Part shown: positions 8,097 through 16,411 of the stretch, piece after piece
How the letters are laid out: the number at the start of each line of letters is the position of its first letter
How positions within the stretch are numbered: position 1 is the stretch's first letter
Source of the DNA: Achromobacter sp. Bel
Lineage (GTDB): Bacteria > Pseudomonadota > Gammaproteobacteria > Burkholderiales > Burkholderiaceae_B
DNA length: 64,000 nucleotides
Assembly: GCF_012928505.1 (NCBI RefSeq)
Contig: NZ_JABBJN010000005.1
Span: 145,583 to 209,582 of the forward strand
Reading direction: 5' to 3'
Position numbers and translations under genes: made by a program
Notes under the pieces: generated by a model
The model's database searches: none
What the model saw: only the letters and a program-made list of their open reading frames with translations
Told to the model about the DNA's origin: nothing

Positions 8097-8732
8097 ATGA
8101 CCGCCCCCGCCTTGCACCTCTATACGGACAGTTCGCCCAACGGCTTCAAGATCACCATCGCCCTCGAAGAATTGGGGCTGCCCTACACCCTGCACCATGT
8201 GCGCATCGAGCAGGGCGAGCACCGTCACCCCGATTTCCTGGCGCTGAACCCCCACGGCCGGATCCCCGTACTGCATGACGCCGGTACGGGCATCACCCTG
8301 TTCGAATCGGCCGCTATCCTGCTGTATCTGGCCGACAAGACCGGCCGCCTGCTGCCCCCCGCCCCCGCGGCGCGCTGGGAAGCCATCACCTGGCTGATGT
8401 TCCATAGCGCCAGCATGGGCCCCTTGCTGGGCCAGCGCGTGCACGCCGAGTGCTTTGCGGCCGACCGCCACGACGCGTCGGTCCAACGCTATCGCCGCCT
8501 GAGCGAAGACACCTTCGCCGTGCTCGACGCGCGTCTGGCCGAACGCGAGTGGCTGGCGGGCGACGCGTTCTCCATCGCCGATATCGCGACTTTCGGCTGG
8601 ATGCACATCGCGCGGATCGTCGAATTCGATTTCAGCGGGCATACGCACCTGAGCGCCTGGCACCTGCGGGCCAGCCGGCGCCCGGCCGTGCAGCGCGGCA
8701 TTGCCCTGCCCCAGCCTGCCACCGGCCCCTGA
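8097..8732 (+). CDS. Glutathione S-transferase, YfcG/Nu-like
   Basis: A 211-residue cytosolic enzyme with an N-terminal thioredoxin-fold glutathione site (about 5-85: SPNGFKITIALEELGLPY, then NPHGRIPVL with the cis-proline, then ESAAILLYL) and an all-helical C-terminal domain (about 95-205). The T/S-P-N-G-x-K signature resembles the bacterial Nu class (E. coli YfcG, YghU), which act as disulfide-bond reductases and GSH peroxidases rather than classic conjugating enzymes. Substrate unknown. The luciferase-like oxidoreductase follows 28 bases later on the same strand and may be co-transcribed. Confidence 0.88.
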   Translation: MTAPALHLYTDSSPNGFKITIALEELGLPYTLHHVRIEQGEHRHPDFLALNPHGRIPVLHDAGTGITLFESAAILLYLADKTGRLLPPAPAARWEAITWLMFHSASMGPLLGQRVHAECFAADRHDASVQRYRRLSEDTFAVLDARLAEREWLAGDAFSIADIATFGWMHIARIVEFDFSGHTHLSAWHLRASRRPAVQRGIALPQPATGP

Positions 8733-8760
8733 CGCTTGCCCCCTCGATGCCCCCCCTCCA

Positions 8761-9849
8761 ATGACTGATCTCATGGCTGATCCCGTGACCGACTTCATGC
8801 CCAATTCCACGCCCCGTCCCGCATCCCTCCCGTCGACGCCCGCTGGCGCCTCCGCGCCCGCATTTGCCATGCATCCCGGCTACCGGCGCATGTTCGCCCC
8901 CGACCGGCTGACGGTAGGCATCTTCCTTCCCCTACGGTTCTACCAAGGCGACATCGCGGTACTGCAAGGCCAGGCCGACCTGGTCGCCGACATCGACCGC
9001 CGGGGATTTGCCGCCGTATGGGTCCGGGATGTCCCCCTTTTCGACCGCAACTTCGGCGACGCCGGCCAGGTGTTCGACCCCTTTTCCTATCTAGCCTATC
9101 TGGCGGCCCGCACGGAGCGCGTCGCGCTTGCCACCGGCAGCGCCGTCTTCACATTGCGGCACCCGATCGATCTGGCCAAGGCCGCCGCCACGCTTGACCG
9201 CCTGTCCGGCGGCAGGCTGGTCATGGGGATCGCCTCGGGCGACCGCCCCGTCGAATTCCCCGCATACGGGCTCGACCACGCCCAGCGTGGAGAGCGATTC
9301 GCCCAGACCGTGTCCTACTTCCGCCAACTGATGCAAGCCCCCCAGGGCGCCATCGACTCGCCCCTGGGCCGGTTGGCGGGGCCGCAGTTGCTGCCCAAAC
9401 CCGCGACAGGGCGCGTGCCGTTGCTGATCACGGGTTCCTGCCGCCAAACACCGCAATGGGTGGGCGAACACGCCGACGGCTGGCTGACGTATCCCGATAG
9501 CACGCACGAGGATGCCGGGCCGCAGCGACTGGCGCAGAAGATCCATGCCTGGCGCGCACGGATTCCGGATGCCGGATTCCGGCCGCACGCCACCAATGAA
9601 TGGGTGGATCTGAGCGCCGATCCGGACCATCCGCGCACGCCGATGCAAGGCGGCTACGTGCTGCGTACCGGGCGCAAAGGGCTGATCGACCTGCTGATGC
9701 AATGGCAAGCGGCGGGCGTCAACCACGCGGCACTGGGCATCCAGTTCTCGGAACGCCCTCCAGGCGAAGTGATCCAGGAACTGGCCGAGGAAGTCCTGCC
9801 CCACTTTCCCGCCCATGAAGGGGTGCCCCCCGCCCCAGACCGCTGGTAG
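8761..9849 (+). CDS. Luciferase-like flavin-dependent oxidoreductase (BA3436-type)
   Basis: About 362 residues from the ATG at 8761; a further in-frame ATG at 8869 (MHPGYRRMF) would trim the Pro/Ala-rich leader and cannot be excluded. The body is a bacterial luciferase-like TIM barrel: RLTVGIFLPL, GFAAVWVRDVPL, ALATGSAVFTLRHP, LSGGRLVMGIASGDRPVEFPAYG. This closely fits the luciferase-type oxidoreductase family TIGR03571. Such enzymes use reduced FMN or F420; the substrate of this family is unknown. Cytoplasmic. It follows the glutathione transferase gene. Confidence 0.85.
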   Translation: MTDLMADPVTDFMPNSTPRPASLPSTPAGASAPAFAMHPGYRRMFAPDRLTVGIFLPLRFYQGDIAVLQGQADLVADIDRRGFAAVWVRDVPLFDRNFGDAGQVFDPFSYLAYLAARTERVALATGSAVFTLRHPIDLAKAAATLDRLSGGRLVMGIASGDRPVEFPAYGLDHAQRGERFAQTVSYFRQLMQAPQGAIDSPLGRLAGPQLLPKPATGRVPLLITGSCRQTPQWVGEHADGWLTYPDSTHEDAGPQRLAQKIHAWRARIPDAGFRPHATNEWVDLSADPDHPRTPMQGGYVLRTGRKGLIDLLMQWQAAGVNHAALGIQFSERPPGEVIQELAEEVLPHFPAHEGVPPAPDRW

Positions 9850-9920
9850 GCCGGTCCGACCTACAATGCGGCCCGGCCGCGGCTGTCGCGTATTTGCCGG
9901 CAATGGATTAGGATTCGAAA

Positions 9921-10280
9921 ATGAACAAAAAACCTGTACCGCAGAACGCTGGCGCAGCCCCCCAGGGCTGGGGCTGGGAACAGCCGCAATGCCGTGGACA
10001 AGCGGCATTGGCGCTGTTCATTGACGATCTGCACCGAATTCTGCAAGCCCATGCCGCTGGCAAGCTCGCGGACAGCAGCACGTTGGCCGACGCGCAAGCG
10101 CACGTCGACGAATTGCTTGCCCGCTACAACGAAATCAACGCCGCACCGGAAATTTTCCTGGGACAATCGGTCGAATTGAAGGAAGGCGTCGACCGGAACG
10201 GTGTTTCTCATACGGTACCGATTTTTTCAGCGCGGCTGAAGAAATCGCTGGTGTCGATGCTGGGCCAAGGCCCCGGCTGA
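9921..10280 (+). CDS. Conserved hypothetical protein, cytoplasmic
   Basis: A 119-residue protein that I do not recognise. The N-terminus is disordered (Pro/Gly/Gln rich), followed by a helical section (about 28-75) with regularly spaced Leu and Ala, and a short C-terminal part SHTVPIFSARLKKSL. There is no signal peptide, membrane segment or cysteine cluster apart from Cys24. A purine-rich GGATTAGG lies before the ATG. The gene sits 70 bases after the luciferase-like gene and 68 bases before the next small gene, all on the same strand. Confidence 0.6.
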   Translation: MNKKPVPQNAGAAPQGWGWEQPQCRGQAALALFIDDLHRILQAHAAGKLADSSTLADAQAHVDELLARYNEINAAPEIFLGQSVELKEGVDRNGVSHTVPIFSARLKKSLVSMLGQGPG

Positions 10281-10348
10281 AACGCCCTTTTTTACCGGCC
10301 AGTCAGCGGCGGCCGACAATGCACCAGAACAGCTACTGGAGACCCCCA

Positions 10349-10750
10349 ATGAATTCGGACAATGTCGTAGAGTTTCTCCGCCTGCTGTCGCTGGACGTCT
10401 CGCTGGGCGCTTCCGCCCAGCATGCTGCCAGCCAACCGGATGCGCCATTGGCCCTGGCCCGCCTGGCCACCGCGCATGGCCTGCCTTGCAGCGCGTCGGA
10501 CTGGTCCTTCTTCGCTCGCAGCTGCCTGGGTACGTCGACTGCGACCCAGACAGACTCGGACCCCGTCGCCACCATCTGGCAACTGGTGCAGGACCCTGCC
10601 CACGGCACCGACATTCCCGCCAGCGCGATCACGCGCGTTATCGGCATCATCACGCAACCCGACGGCGGCCCGCCCGTCGTCGGCCATGTCGTGGGCGACC
10701 TGGCGCCGCGCAAGCCGGTGGGCATGGCGCCCTATCCCACGGGCTCCTGA
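10349..10750 (+). CDS. Small protein with a Nif11-like N-terminal region
   Basis: 133 residues from the ATG at 10349, which has GGAG 6 bases upstream; an ATG 30 bases earlier lacks one. The first 55 residues (VVEFLRLLSLDVSLG...LALARLATAHGLPCSASDW) follow the Nif11 leader-domain pattern of an F-L motif, D-x-x-L, and LA-x-x-x-G with a following D. The rest (DPVATIWQLVQDPAHG...GGPPVVGHVVGDL) is unfamiliar and has no GG cleavage site or Cys/Ser/Thr-rich core. No peptide-modifying enzyme is nearby, so the Nif11 resemblance is an inference from pattern alone. Convergent with the flavoprotein gene. Confidence 0.6.
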   Translation: MNSDNVVEFLRLLSLDVSLGASAQHAASQPDAPLALARLATAHGLPCSASDWSFFARSCLGTSTATQTDSDPVATIWQLVQDPAHGTDIPASAITRVIGIITQPDGGPPVVGHVVGDLAPRKPVGMAPYPTGS

Positions 10751-10768
10751 CACGCGCGAACGGCAGCC

Positions 10769-12025
10769 CTAGGGCTTGCCCGCCAGATAGCCTGCCACGC
10801 CCAACGCGGCCACTCGCCCGCTGGCCATGCAGGCCGTCAGCAGATAGCCGCCCGTGGGCGCTTCCCAATCCAGCATTTCGCCAGCGACGAACACACCCGG
10901 CGCCGAGCGCAGCATCAGGGCGGCATCCACGGCGTCCAACGACACCCCGCCTGCGGTGCTGATGGCTTCATCCATGGGGCGGGCGCGTGCAAGCGTCAGC
11001 GGCAAGGCCTTGATCCGCAACCCCAATCGCTCCGGGTCCTTGAAATCCTCGGCAGATGCGCATTCGCGCAATAGCCCCGCCTTCACGCCCGTCAACCCCA
11101 GCCGGCTTTGCAAATGGCTGGACATGGAACGCGCCCCGCGCGGATGCGTGACGGCGGCCATGACTTTTTCCTGCGTCCAGTCAGGCGCCAGATCCAGCAT
11201 GGCGACAGCCTGCCCTTGTTCGTCGATCCGATCGCGCAACGGTGCGGACAGCGCATACACCAGGCTGCCCTCGATGCCGGTATCGGAGACGACGAATTCG
11301 CCCTGCCGGGCCGACAGGCCGCCTGCAGGCCACGGGCACGACATCGAAACGGATTTAACCGGCTGCCCCGCGTAGCGCTGGCGGAAGTGTTCCGACCACG
11401 CCACGTCGAACCCGCAGTTGGCGGGTCGCAGCGGCGCCACATTAACGCCATGCGCCTGCAATCCGGCCACCCAGGCACCATCCGACCCCAGCTTGGCCCA
11501 GCTTCCGCCTCCCAACGCCAGCACCGCGGCATCGGCCGCCAGCGTGCGCACACCTTCGGGAGTATCGAACCGCAACGCCGCCGCGGACGGCGCGTCGCCT
11601 TGCGGCCACCCCAGCCAGCGATGCCGCATATGGAAGCGCACGCCGCTTGCACGCAGCTGGGCCAGCCAGGCCCGCAACAACGGCGCCGCCTTCATTTCCT
11701 GGGGAAAGACGCGCCCCGACGACCCCACGAAGGTCTGGACGCCCAGTTGATGCGCCCATTCCCGCAACGCAGCAGCATCCATCACCGCGAGCCAGGGCGC
11801 CACCTGCGCGGCATGCGCGCCGTAGCGCGCCAGGAACGGGGCCGCGGCCTCGCTGTGTGTCAGATTCAGCCCGCCGCGCCCCGCCATCAGGAACTTGCGG
11901 CCAACCGAGGGCATCGCGTCGAACACGTCCACCTGCAGGCCCAGGGCGGCCAGCCCCTCCGCCGCCATCAGGCCCGCCGGACCGCCACCGATGACAGCGA
12001 CGCGTTTGGAAGCGTTCATGGTCAT
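10769..12025 (-). CDS. FAD-binding flavoprotein, HI0933/YhiN-like (TIGR03862 type)
   Basis: 418 residues from the ATG at 12025 (MTMNASKRVAVIGGGPAGLM). The frame stays open further upstream, but that stretch is repeat-bearing intergenic DNA. A dinucleotide-binding GGGPAGLMAAEGLA motif binds FAD at about 12-25. The middle carries GRKFLMAGRGGLNLTHSE, diagnostic of the HI0933 flavoprotein family, and the C-terminus has the second FAD contact GVFVAGEMLDWEAPTGGYLLTACMASG. Redox function and substrate are unknown for the family, although members resemble dihydrolipoamide-type oxidoreductases lacking the redox-active cysteines. Cytoplasmic, monocistronic. Confidence 0.88.
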   Translation of the reverse strand: MTMNASKRVAVIGGGPAGLMAAEGLAALGLQVDVFDAMPSVGRKFLMAGRGGLNLTHSEAAAPFLARYGAHAAQVAPWLAVMDAAALREWAHQLGVQTFVGSSGRVFPQEMKAAPLLRAWLAQLRASGVRFHMRHRWLGWPQGDAPSAAALRFDTPEGVRTLAADAAVLALGGGSWAKLGSDGAWVAGLQAHGVNVAPLRPANCGFDVAWSEHFRQRYAGQPVKSVSMSCPWPAGGLSARQGEFVVSDTGIEGSLVYALSAPLRDRIDEQGQAVAMLDLAPDWTQEKVMAAVTHPRGARSMSSHLQSRLGLTGVKAGLLRECASAEDFKDPERLGLRIKALPLTLARARPMDEAISTAGGVSLDAVDAALMLRSAPGVFVAGEMLDWEAPTGGYLLTACMASGRVAALGVAGYLAGKP

Positions 12026-12228
12026 GGCGCCGGCGCCATCAAGGCGGGGGCGTGCAGAGGCGAAGGACACAGCATGGAGGGAAAATCGAAGTTGTCTGGA
12101 GGGGCGATACGCGGCGAACGCCGCGCAGGAAAGGATTGTCGCATGACGCCGAGGCTGCTCGCCGCCGCGGCAACTTGACGCGCATATCAGGACAGACATC
12201 GAGAAAAAAGGCCCGGCGCCGGCCATTT

Positions 12229-12322
12229 ATTGACCGCAGGCGCCAAGCCTTTGTTATGACAGGACAATTCGGACATGCGCAAAGGCTATCCCAAGGCTTG
12301 TCCACAGTCGCTGTGGGTAACT
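12229..12322. repeat. Dispersed repeat, copy A, ending in inverted DnaA-box-like sites
   Basis: About 94 bp sharing blocks with 15889-15981: TTGACCGC, CCAAGCC, then CTATCCCAAGGC directly followed by TTGTCCACA-N5-TGTGGGTAA and CTT. The inverted 9-mers (12298-12306, 12312-12320) are each one base from the DnaA box TTATCCACA. It lies 26 bases after the stop of the minus-strand gene 12347-12691. The rest of the 321-base gap 12026-12346 holds nothing recognisable. Confidence 0.75.
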
Positions 12323-12346
12323 TCCCCCGTCAGGCCTTGCCCATCG

Positions 12347-12691
12347 TCAAGCGTTGACCGCCGCCTGCATCGGCCCCGACCAGGGTTCAGCGTCCAGCTG
12401 GAAACGCAACTCCTGGTATTCGCCATCCACCCCCACCGAACGCAGCAGGCCGGCATCCATGGCCTGGCCCAAGGCGCGGCGGCACAGGGTTTCGGGATCA
12501 TCGGGAAGCGACTGGAAGACGCCATCTGGGATGCGCAGGCGCAGCAGCGCCTGGGGATCGCCGCGTTCCGCAGGCCGGCCGATATGGATATGCGCGGGGT
12601 AGCCGTGCGGGCACCAGATGCCCACGTGATACTTGCCTTCGGCGCCGGTATCGGCGACGTAGCCGGGATGATCGTATTTTGCGGTACCCAT
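12347..12691 (-). CDS. Conserved hypothetical protein
   Basis: A 114-residue soluble protein without a recognised domain. The N-terminus holds a possible metal-binding or structural patch (YHVGIWCPHGYPAHIHIG) with several His and one Cys, followed by a helical section. No signal peptide. The start is firm, with GAGGAGG 4-5 bases before the ATG. It is monocistronic and is followed by the dispersed repeat with DnaA-box-like arms. Confidence 0.65.
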   Translation of the reverse strand: MGTAKYDHPGYVADTGAEGKYHVGIWCPHGYPAHIHIGRPAERGDPQALLRLRIPDGVFQSLPDDPETLCRRALGQAMDAGLLRSVGVDGEYQELRFQLDAEPWSGPMQAAVNA

Positions 12692-12832
12692 GGACCCTCC
12701 TCGAGTGCGGCGAACTAGCGCGCGTGACCCATGGTAGCTCAGGGCCGCGGCGCTGTGCGGCCCGCAGTACCCGGGAAACTCCGGGCTGGATCAAAGGATT
12801 GACCCAAGGCAAGTCACAGGCAAAAAAGGACG

Positions 12833-12866
12833 AAAAAAAGCCGCGATTGGAATCGCGGCTTTTTTT
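12833..12866 (-). terminator. Terminator of the tRNA-fMet gene
   Basis: Stem AGCCGCGA / TCGCGGCT with TTGGAA loop, flanked by A and T runs on either side, 8 bases after the tRNA 3' end on the minus strand. Confidence 0.9.
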
Positions 12867-12873
12867 CTGAAAC

Positions 12874-12950
<77 letters not shown>

Positions 12951-12970
12951 TCTGATGTGTGAACTATACA

Positions 12971-13360
12971 TCATTTTGAAATCTTGTGCATCGCACCCAG
13001 GCGATTATTCGTGTTTTTTGGCCCATTCATGCGAAAAATATTCGCCGTCAGCCGAAAAAAACGCGCCAGCAGGCCAGGAACCTCCAGGCAAATCACTTCT
13101 GCGGGGCCGATCGCCGTCACGCGCACCGCCCCCCCGTAGCCGACCCCGTGCGCTTCACCGGCATTGACCCGGATGGACACCGGCAAAACCAGACCATTGG
13201 GGGCTTCGGCGGCGGTCGACGGCTCTTCCACGCGCACGCTGCCGGCCACGCACACCAGCGTGGCGCCCGTTCGCAGCGTCAAAAAGCGGCTGGCGCCAGC
13301 GGCAATTTCCAGTCGGCGTGCCAAGGGTTGGGCGAATTGGGCGTCGGTTTCGGCATTCAT
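12971..13360 (-). CDS. DUF2917 family protein
   Basis: 129 residues from ATG 13360, which is preceded by GGAG. The central part is a small cupin-like beta structure (SRFLTLRTGATLVCVAGSVRVEE...VRVTAIGPAEVICLEV), as in the DUF2917 family common in Burkholderiales. The C-terminus is basic and probably disordered. No signal peptide. Function unknown. It diverges from the MocR regulator gene at 13530, which suggests that regulator may control it. Confidence 0.75.
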   Translation of the reverse strand: MNAETDAQFAQPLARRLEIAAGASRFLTLRTGATLVCVAGSVRVEEPSTAAEAPNGLVLPVSIRVNAGEAHGVGYGGAVRVTAIGPAEVICLEVPGLLARFFRLTANIFRMNGPKNTNNRLGAMHKISK

Positions 13361-13529
13361 GGTGATCTCCAGTCGGACCATGACAGGCTACGCGCGCCCT
13401 GCTTTGCGCAACAGCCACACTCCTTGCCTTTCTGTACCGATGCAGACGCTCGATTTTGGCGCTGTTATGGTGTACTTTCCATCAATCTGTGCCTACCTTC
13501 ATTCCAACCTCGGGGAGCATGATCGGCGC

Positions 13530-14969
13530 ATGGACCCACAACCGCTGTACCTTCGCCTGGCGAACCACTATCGACGCGCCATCCAGACGGGCGTCCTGGC
13601 GCCCGCCCAGCGCATGCCGTCGGTACGCACGCTGGTGCGCACCCATCACGTCAGCCTGTCCACCGCGCTGCAAGCGTGCCGCCAATTGGAAGACGACGGG
13701 CTGATCGAAGCCCGGCCCCGCTCGGGCTATTTCGTCCTGCAGCCCCGGCGCAACAGCATCCCACCGGTCAACGAGCCCGACATCCGCCAGACGCTGGGCG
13801 CGGCGCAGTACGTGGGCATCCACGACCGCGTGTCGGATTTCATCGCCAAGTGCGAGGCCCATCCTGTCAGCGCCAACTTCGCGCTGGCCGCGGCGGTGCC
13901 CGAGGCATATCCGATGGAAGCGCTGAAGCAGGCGATGACGCGCGCGCTGCGCATGTCGCCCCAGGTGCTGGTCAGCCCCGTTCCGCCGCAAGGCCACCCG
14001 GAGCTGCGCACGGTCCTGGCTCGCCGCGCGCTGGCCAACGGCATCAACGCCACGCCCGACGACGTCATCGTCACGCACGGCTGCATCGAAGCCCTGAACC
14101 TGGCGCTGCGAGCCGTGGCCCGGCCCGGCGACACCATCGCCGTCGAATCGCCGACTTACTTCGGCCTGCTGCAGATCCTGGAAAGCCTGGGGATGCGGGC
14201 GCTGGAGATTCCCACCAGCCCGCAGAACGGCTTATCGATCGAAGCGCTGGACCTGGCTTTCCAGACCCACGGCAATATCCGCGCGGTCGTGGTGGTGCCT
14301 AATTTCCAGAACCCGCTGGGCTGCGTGATGCCCGATGCGGAAAAGGCCCGGCTGGTGGCGCTGTGTGAACGCCAGCAGGTGCCGCTGATCGAAGACGACA
14401 CCTATGGCGCACTGACCGACGATGACACCCCGCTGGCCGCGGCCAAGTCCTGGGACGCGACCGGCAATGTCATCTATTGCTCGTCCATGCACAAGACCCT
14501 GGCACCCGGCATGCGCCTGGGTTGGCTGCTGGGCGGCCGCTGGAAAGCCCGCATCGCCATGCTGAAGTTCGCGCAAAGCCGCCCCAACGAACCCTTGGCG
14601 CAGATCGCCGTCGCCGATTTCCTGGGATCGCGCGCTTATGACCGGCATCTGGCGCGGCTGCGCAGGTTGTTGAAAATCCAGCGCGACCAGACGGCCGAAG
14701 CGATCGCCGCGCATTTTCCGCGCGGCACTCGGCTGAGCGTGCCGCAGGGCGGCATGCTGCTGTGGGTGGAGATGCCCGGCGGCCGGTCGGGCATGGAGGT
14801 CTTCGAGGCCGCGCTTGAACAAGGCATCCGCGTCGCGCCCGGCGCGATGTTTTCGAACGGCACGCGCTACAACCACTTCCTGCGCATCAGCTGCGGCCAG
14901 CGCACCACGCCCGAAATCTCCCGTGCCTTGCTCACCTTGGCGCGCATCGTCGGCGAGCGCGCGGGATGA
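13530..14969 (+). CDS. MocR/GntR-type regulator with aminotransferase domain
   Basis: 479 residues from ATG 13530 (MDPQPLYLRLANHY). The reading frame is open further upstream, but into the divergent promoter region. An N-terminal winged helix of the GntR type (about 1-70: MPSVRTLVRTHHVSLSTALQACRQLEDDGL) is followed by a fold-type I aminotransferase-like domain (about 100-475). The PLP lysine lies in YCSSMHKTLAPGMRLGW, and the aspartate in EDDTYG. MocR proteins use PLP or an aminated ligand to regulate a neighbouring gene, usually a divergent one, here the DUF2917 gene. The last four bases overlap the DedA gene start (ATGA), so the two are translationally coupled. Confidence 0.9.
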   Translation: MDPQPLYLRLANHYRRAIQTGVLAPAQRMPSVRTLVRTHHVSLSTALQACRQLEDDGLIEARPRSGYFVLQPRRNSIPPVNEPDIRQTLGAAQYVGIHDRVSDFIAKCEAHPVSANFALAAAVPEAYPMEALKQAMTRALRMSPQVLVSPVPPQGHPELRTVLARRALANGINATPDDVIVTHGCIEALNLALRAVARPGDTIAVESPTYFGLLQILESLGMRALEIPTSPQNGLSIEALDLAFQTHGNIRAVVVVPNFQNPLGCVMPDAEKARLVALCERQQVPLIEDDTYGALTDDDTPLAAAKSWDATGNVIYCSSMHKTLAPGMRLGWLLGGRWKARIAMLKFAQSRPNEPLAQIAVADFLGSRAYDRHLARLRRLLKIQRDQTAEAIAAHFPRGTRLSVPQGGMLLWVEMPGGRSGMEVFEAALEQGIRVAPGAMFSNGTRYNHFLRISCGQRTTPEISRALLTLARIVGERAG

Positions 14970-15529
14970 ATCCGGCCCTGCACCAGTTCATCGTCGACTA
15001 CGGCTTATGGGCCGTGCTGGGAGGCACCTTCCTGGAAGGCGAAAGCGTGGTGGTGTTCGCGGGCTTCCTGGCGCATCAGCATTTGCTGCACCTGCCCGAG
15101 GTGATGCTGTGCGCCTTCGCGGGGTCGTTCGGGGCAGACCAGTTGCTGTTCTTCCTGGGCCGGCGCTATCGCGAGCATCGCCTGGTGCGGCGCATCCGCG
15201 AAAAACCCGCCTTCGAACGCGCCCTGGCGCTTGTCGATCGCTACCCCCACGGCTTCATCCTGAGCCTGCGTTTCCTGTATGGCCTGCGCACCGTCGGTCC
15301 GGTGGCGTTGGGCATGTCGCGCGTGCCGCCGCTGCGTTTTCTTGTACTGAATGCGATCGCCGCCGCGATCTGGGCGGTGTGCTTCAGCCTGCTGGGCTAC
15401 GCCTTCGGGCAGACCATCGAATCCCTGCTGGGGCGCCTGCATGGCGTGGAAACCAAACTGGCGGTGGCCGCCGCGATCGGCGCGGCGATCTGGCTGGCGT
15501 ACCACCTGCTCGCACGGCGCCGGCGCTGA
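14966..15529 (+). CDS. DedA family membrane protein
   Basis: A 187-residue inner-membrane protein with the DedA (SNARE-associated) core: an N-terminal re-entrant region with FLEGE near residues 22-26, GSFGADQLLFFLGRRYREHRL, the arginine-rich FLYGLRTVGPVALGMSR, and C-terminal spans. DedA proteins are membrane-potential-dependent transporters or flippases, with some acting on undecaprenyl phosphate and phosphatidylethanolamine. It starts inside the MocR stop codon (ATGA overlap), an unusual pairing that suggests shared regulation. Confidence 0.9.
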   Translation: MNPALHQFIVDYGLWAVLGGTFLEGESVVVFAGFLAHQHLLHLPEVMLCAFAGSFGADQLLFFLGRRYREHRLVRRIREKPAFERALALVDRYPHGFILSLRFLYGLRTVGPVALGMSRVPPLRFLVLNAIAAAIWAVCFSLLGYAFGQTIESLLGRLHGVETKLAVAAAIGAAIWLAYHLLARRRR

Positions 15530-15536
15530 CCGGACG

Positions 15537-15809
15537 TCAACAGACGACACGGCCGCTGGCGTACAGCACGTGGCGCCGCCGCGCCTTGCGGTACCAGCCG
15601 CCGATCAGCGGCAGCAACGCCAGGCGGCGCAGAATGGGATGGCGCTGGTCGAAGTCGTGCCAGGCCTTGAAGCCATGCCCCATGCGCTCCCAGCTCTGAC
15701 GCGCTTCGGGAGTAAGTTTGCCGGGGTCGAACGCCGCCAGCTTTGCCGCTTCCGAGACACGGGCCAACATGGCGCCGCCCCGGTGTTCCAATCGATACTG
15801 ATTCCGCAT
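15537..15809 (-). CDS. Hypothetical basic protein
   Basis: 90 residues from ATG 15809 (MRNQYRLEHRGG); longer starts run into intergenic DNA. Unrecognised. It is rich in Arg, with a motif WERMGHGFKAWHDFDQRHPILRRLALLPLIGGWYRKARRRH, and one weakly hydrophobic segment near residues 62-70. No signal peptide. It is convergent with the DedA gene and probably cytoplasmic or membrane-peripheral. Confidence 0.6.
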   Translation of the reverse strand: MRNQYRLEHRGGAMLARVSEAAKLAAFDPGKLTPEARQSWERMGHGFKAWHDFDQRHPILRRLALLPLIGGWYRKARRRHVLYASGRVVC

Positions 15810-15888
15810 GGGGCCGCATATTACCCGGCTTGGGGCTAGCGTGTAGTTCATTGAAACAGACACTTGAAAAGCGCAAAAGGAGCCACCT

Positions 15889-15981
15889 TTGACCGCCCTT
15901 TCCAAGCCCTTGTAATTAAAGGGATTTGCGGATCTATGCGCGGACTATCCCAAGGCTTGTCCACAGAAGCTGTGGGTAACT
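15889..15981. repeat. Dispersed repeat, copy B, ending in inverted DnaA-box-like sites
   Basis: Second copy of the element at 12229-12322, same orientation. The shared block CTATCCCAAGGC leads straight into TTGTCCACA (15957-15965), five bases, TGTGGGTAA (15971-15979) and CTT. It lies 17 bases after the stop codon of the minus-strand gene 15997-16242. Confidence 0.75.
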
Positions 15982-15996
15982 TCAGCCCGGAACGGG

Positions 15997-16242
15997 TTAC
16001 TTCAGTGCGGTCGTGATCATGTCGCGCACGCTTTCGAAACCCGCCACGTATTGCGGATTCTCGGAGCGGGCCAGCAGGCTGGAATAGTTCTGCTCCAGTT
16101 GGGCCTCGATCGCTTCGCGCAGACCGGGCGACGCCTTGACCAGGTGCAGCATCGACACCAACGTCGAATTCAGCGCATCGATGCGGCCGCCCTGATGCGA
16201 AATGGTGTGCACGATGACGGCGATTTGTTCCTGGATGTCCAT
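15997..16242 (-). CDS. Small hypothetical protein
   Basis: 81 residues from ATG 16242, which has a perfect AGGAGG 6-7 bases upstream. Mostly helical (IQEQIAVIVHTISHQGGRIDALNSTLVSMLHLV, then LREAIEAQLEQNYSSLL), with no membrane segment and no cysteine. I do not recognise the family. The gene is monocistronic, and the DnaA-box-like repeat follows it immediately. Confidence 0.75.
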   Translation of the reverse strand: MDIQEQIAVIVHTISHQGGRIDALNSTLVSMLHLVKASPGLREAIEAQLEQNYSSLLARSENPQYVAGFESVRDMITTALK

Positions 16243-16411
16243 GTGTAAGCCTCCTGGCATTGTTGATCGGCGCAAATCCTAGCATGGCGCCTGCGGGCCA
16301 GCCGGCGCTAGGCAAGCGCCACGCGCCGCGCTAGCATCAAGCGTAGCCGCAAGGGCACCGCGGCGCACGCCCCCGCGCCGCCCACGGCGCCGGGGCCACC
16401 GGAGCGCGCTC

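Noticed and set aside
12026..12226. N-terminal extension of the flavoprotein
   Set aside because: It would place 67 residues without homology before the FAD-binding motif and cover intergenic DNA. The ATG at 12025 fits the family.
13164..13529. N-terminal extension of the MocR regulator
   Set aside because: The frame is open, but it runs through the divergent promoter and the antisense of the DUF2917 gene; the winged helix starts right at the ATG at 13530.
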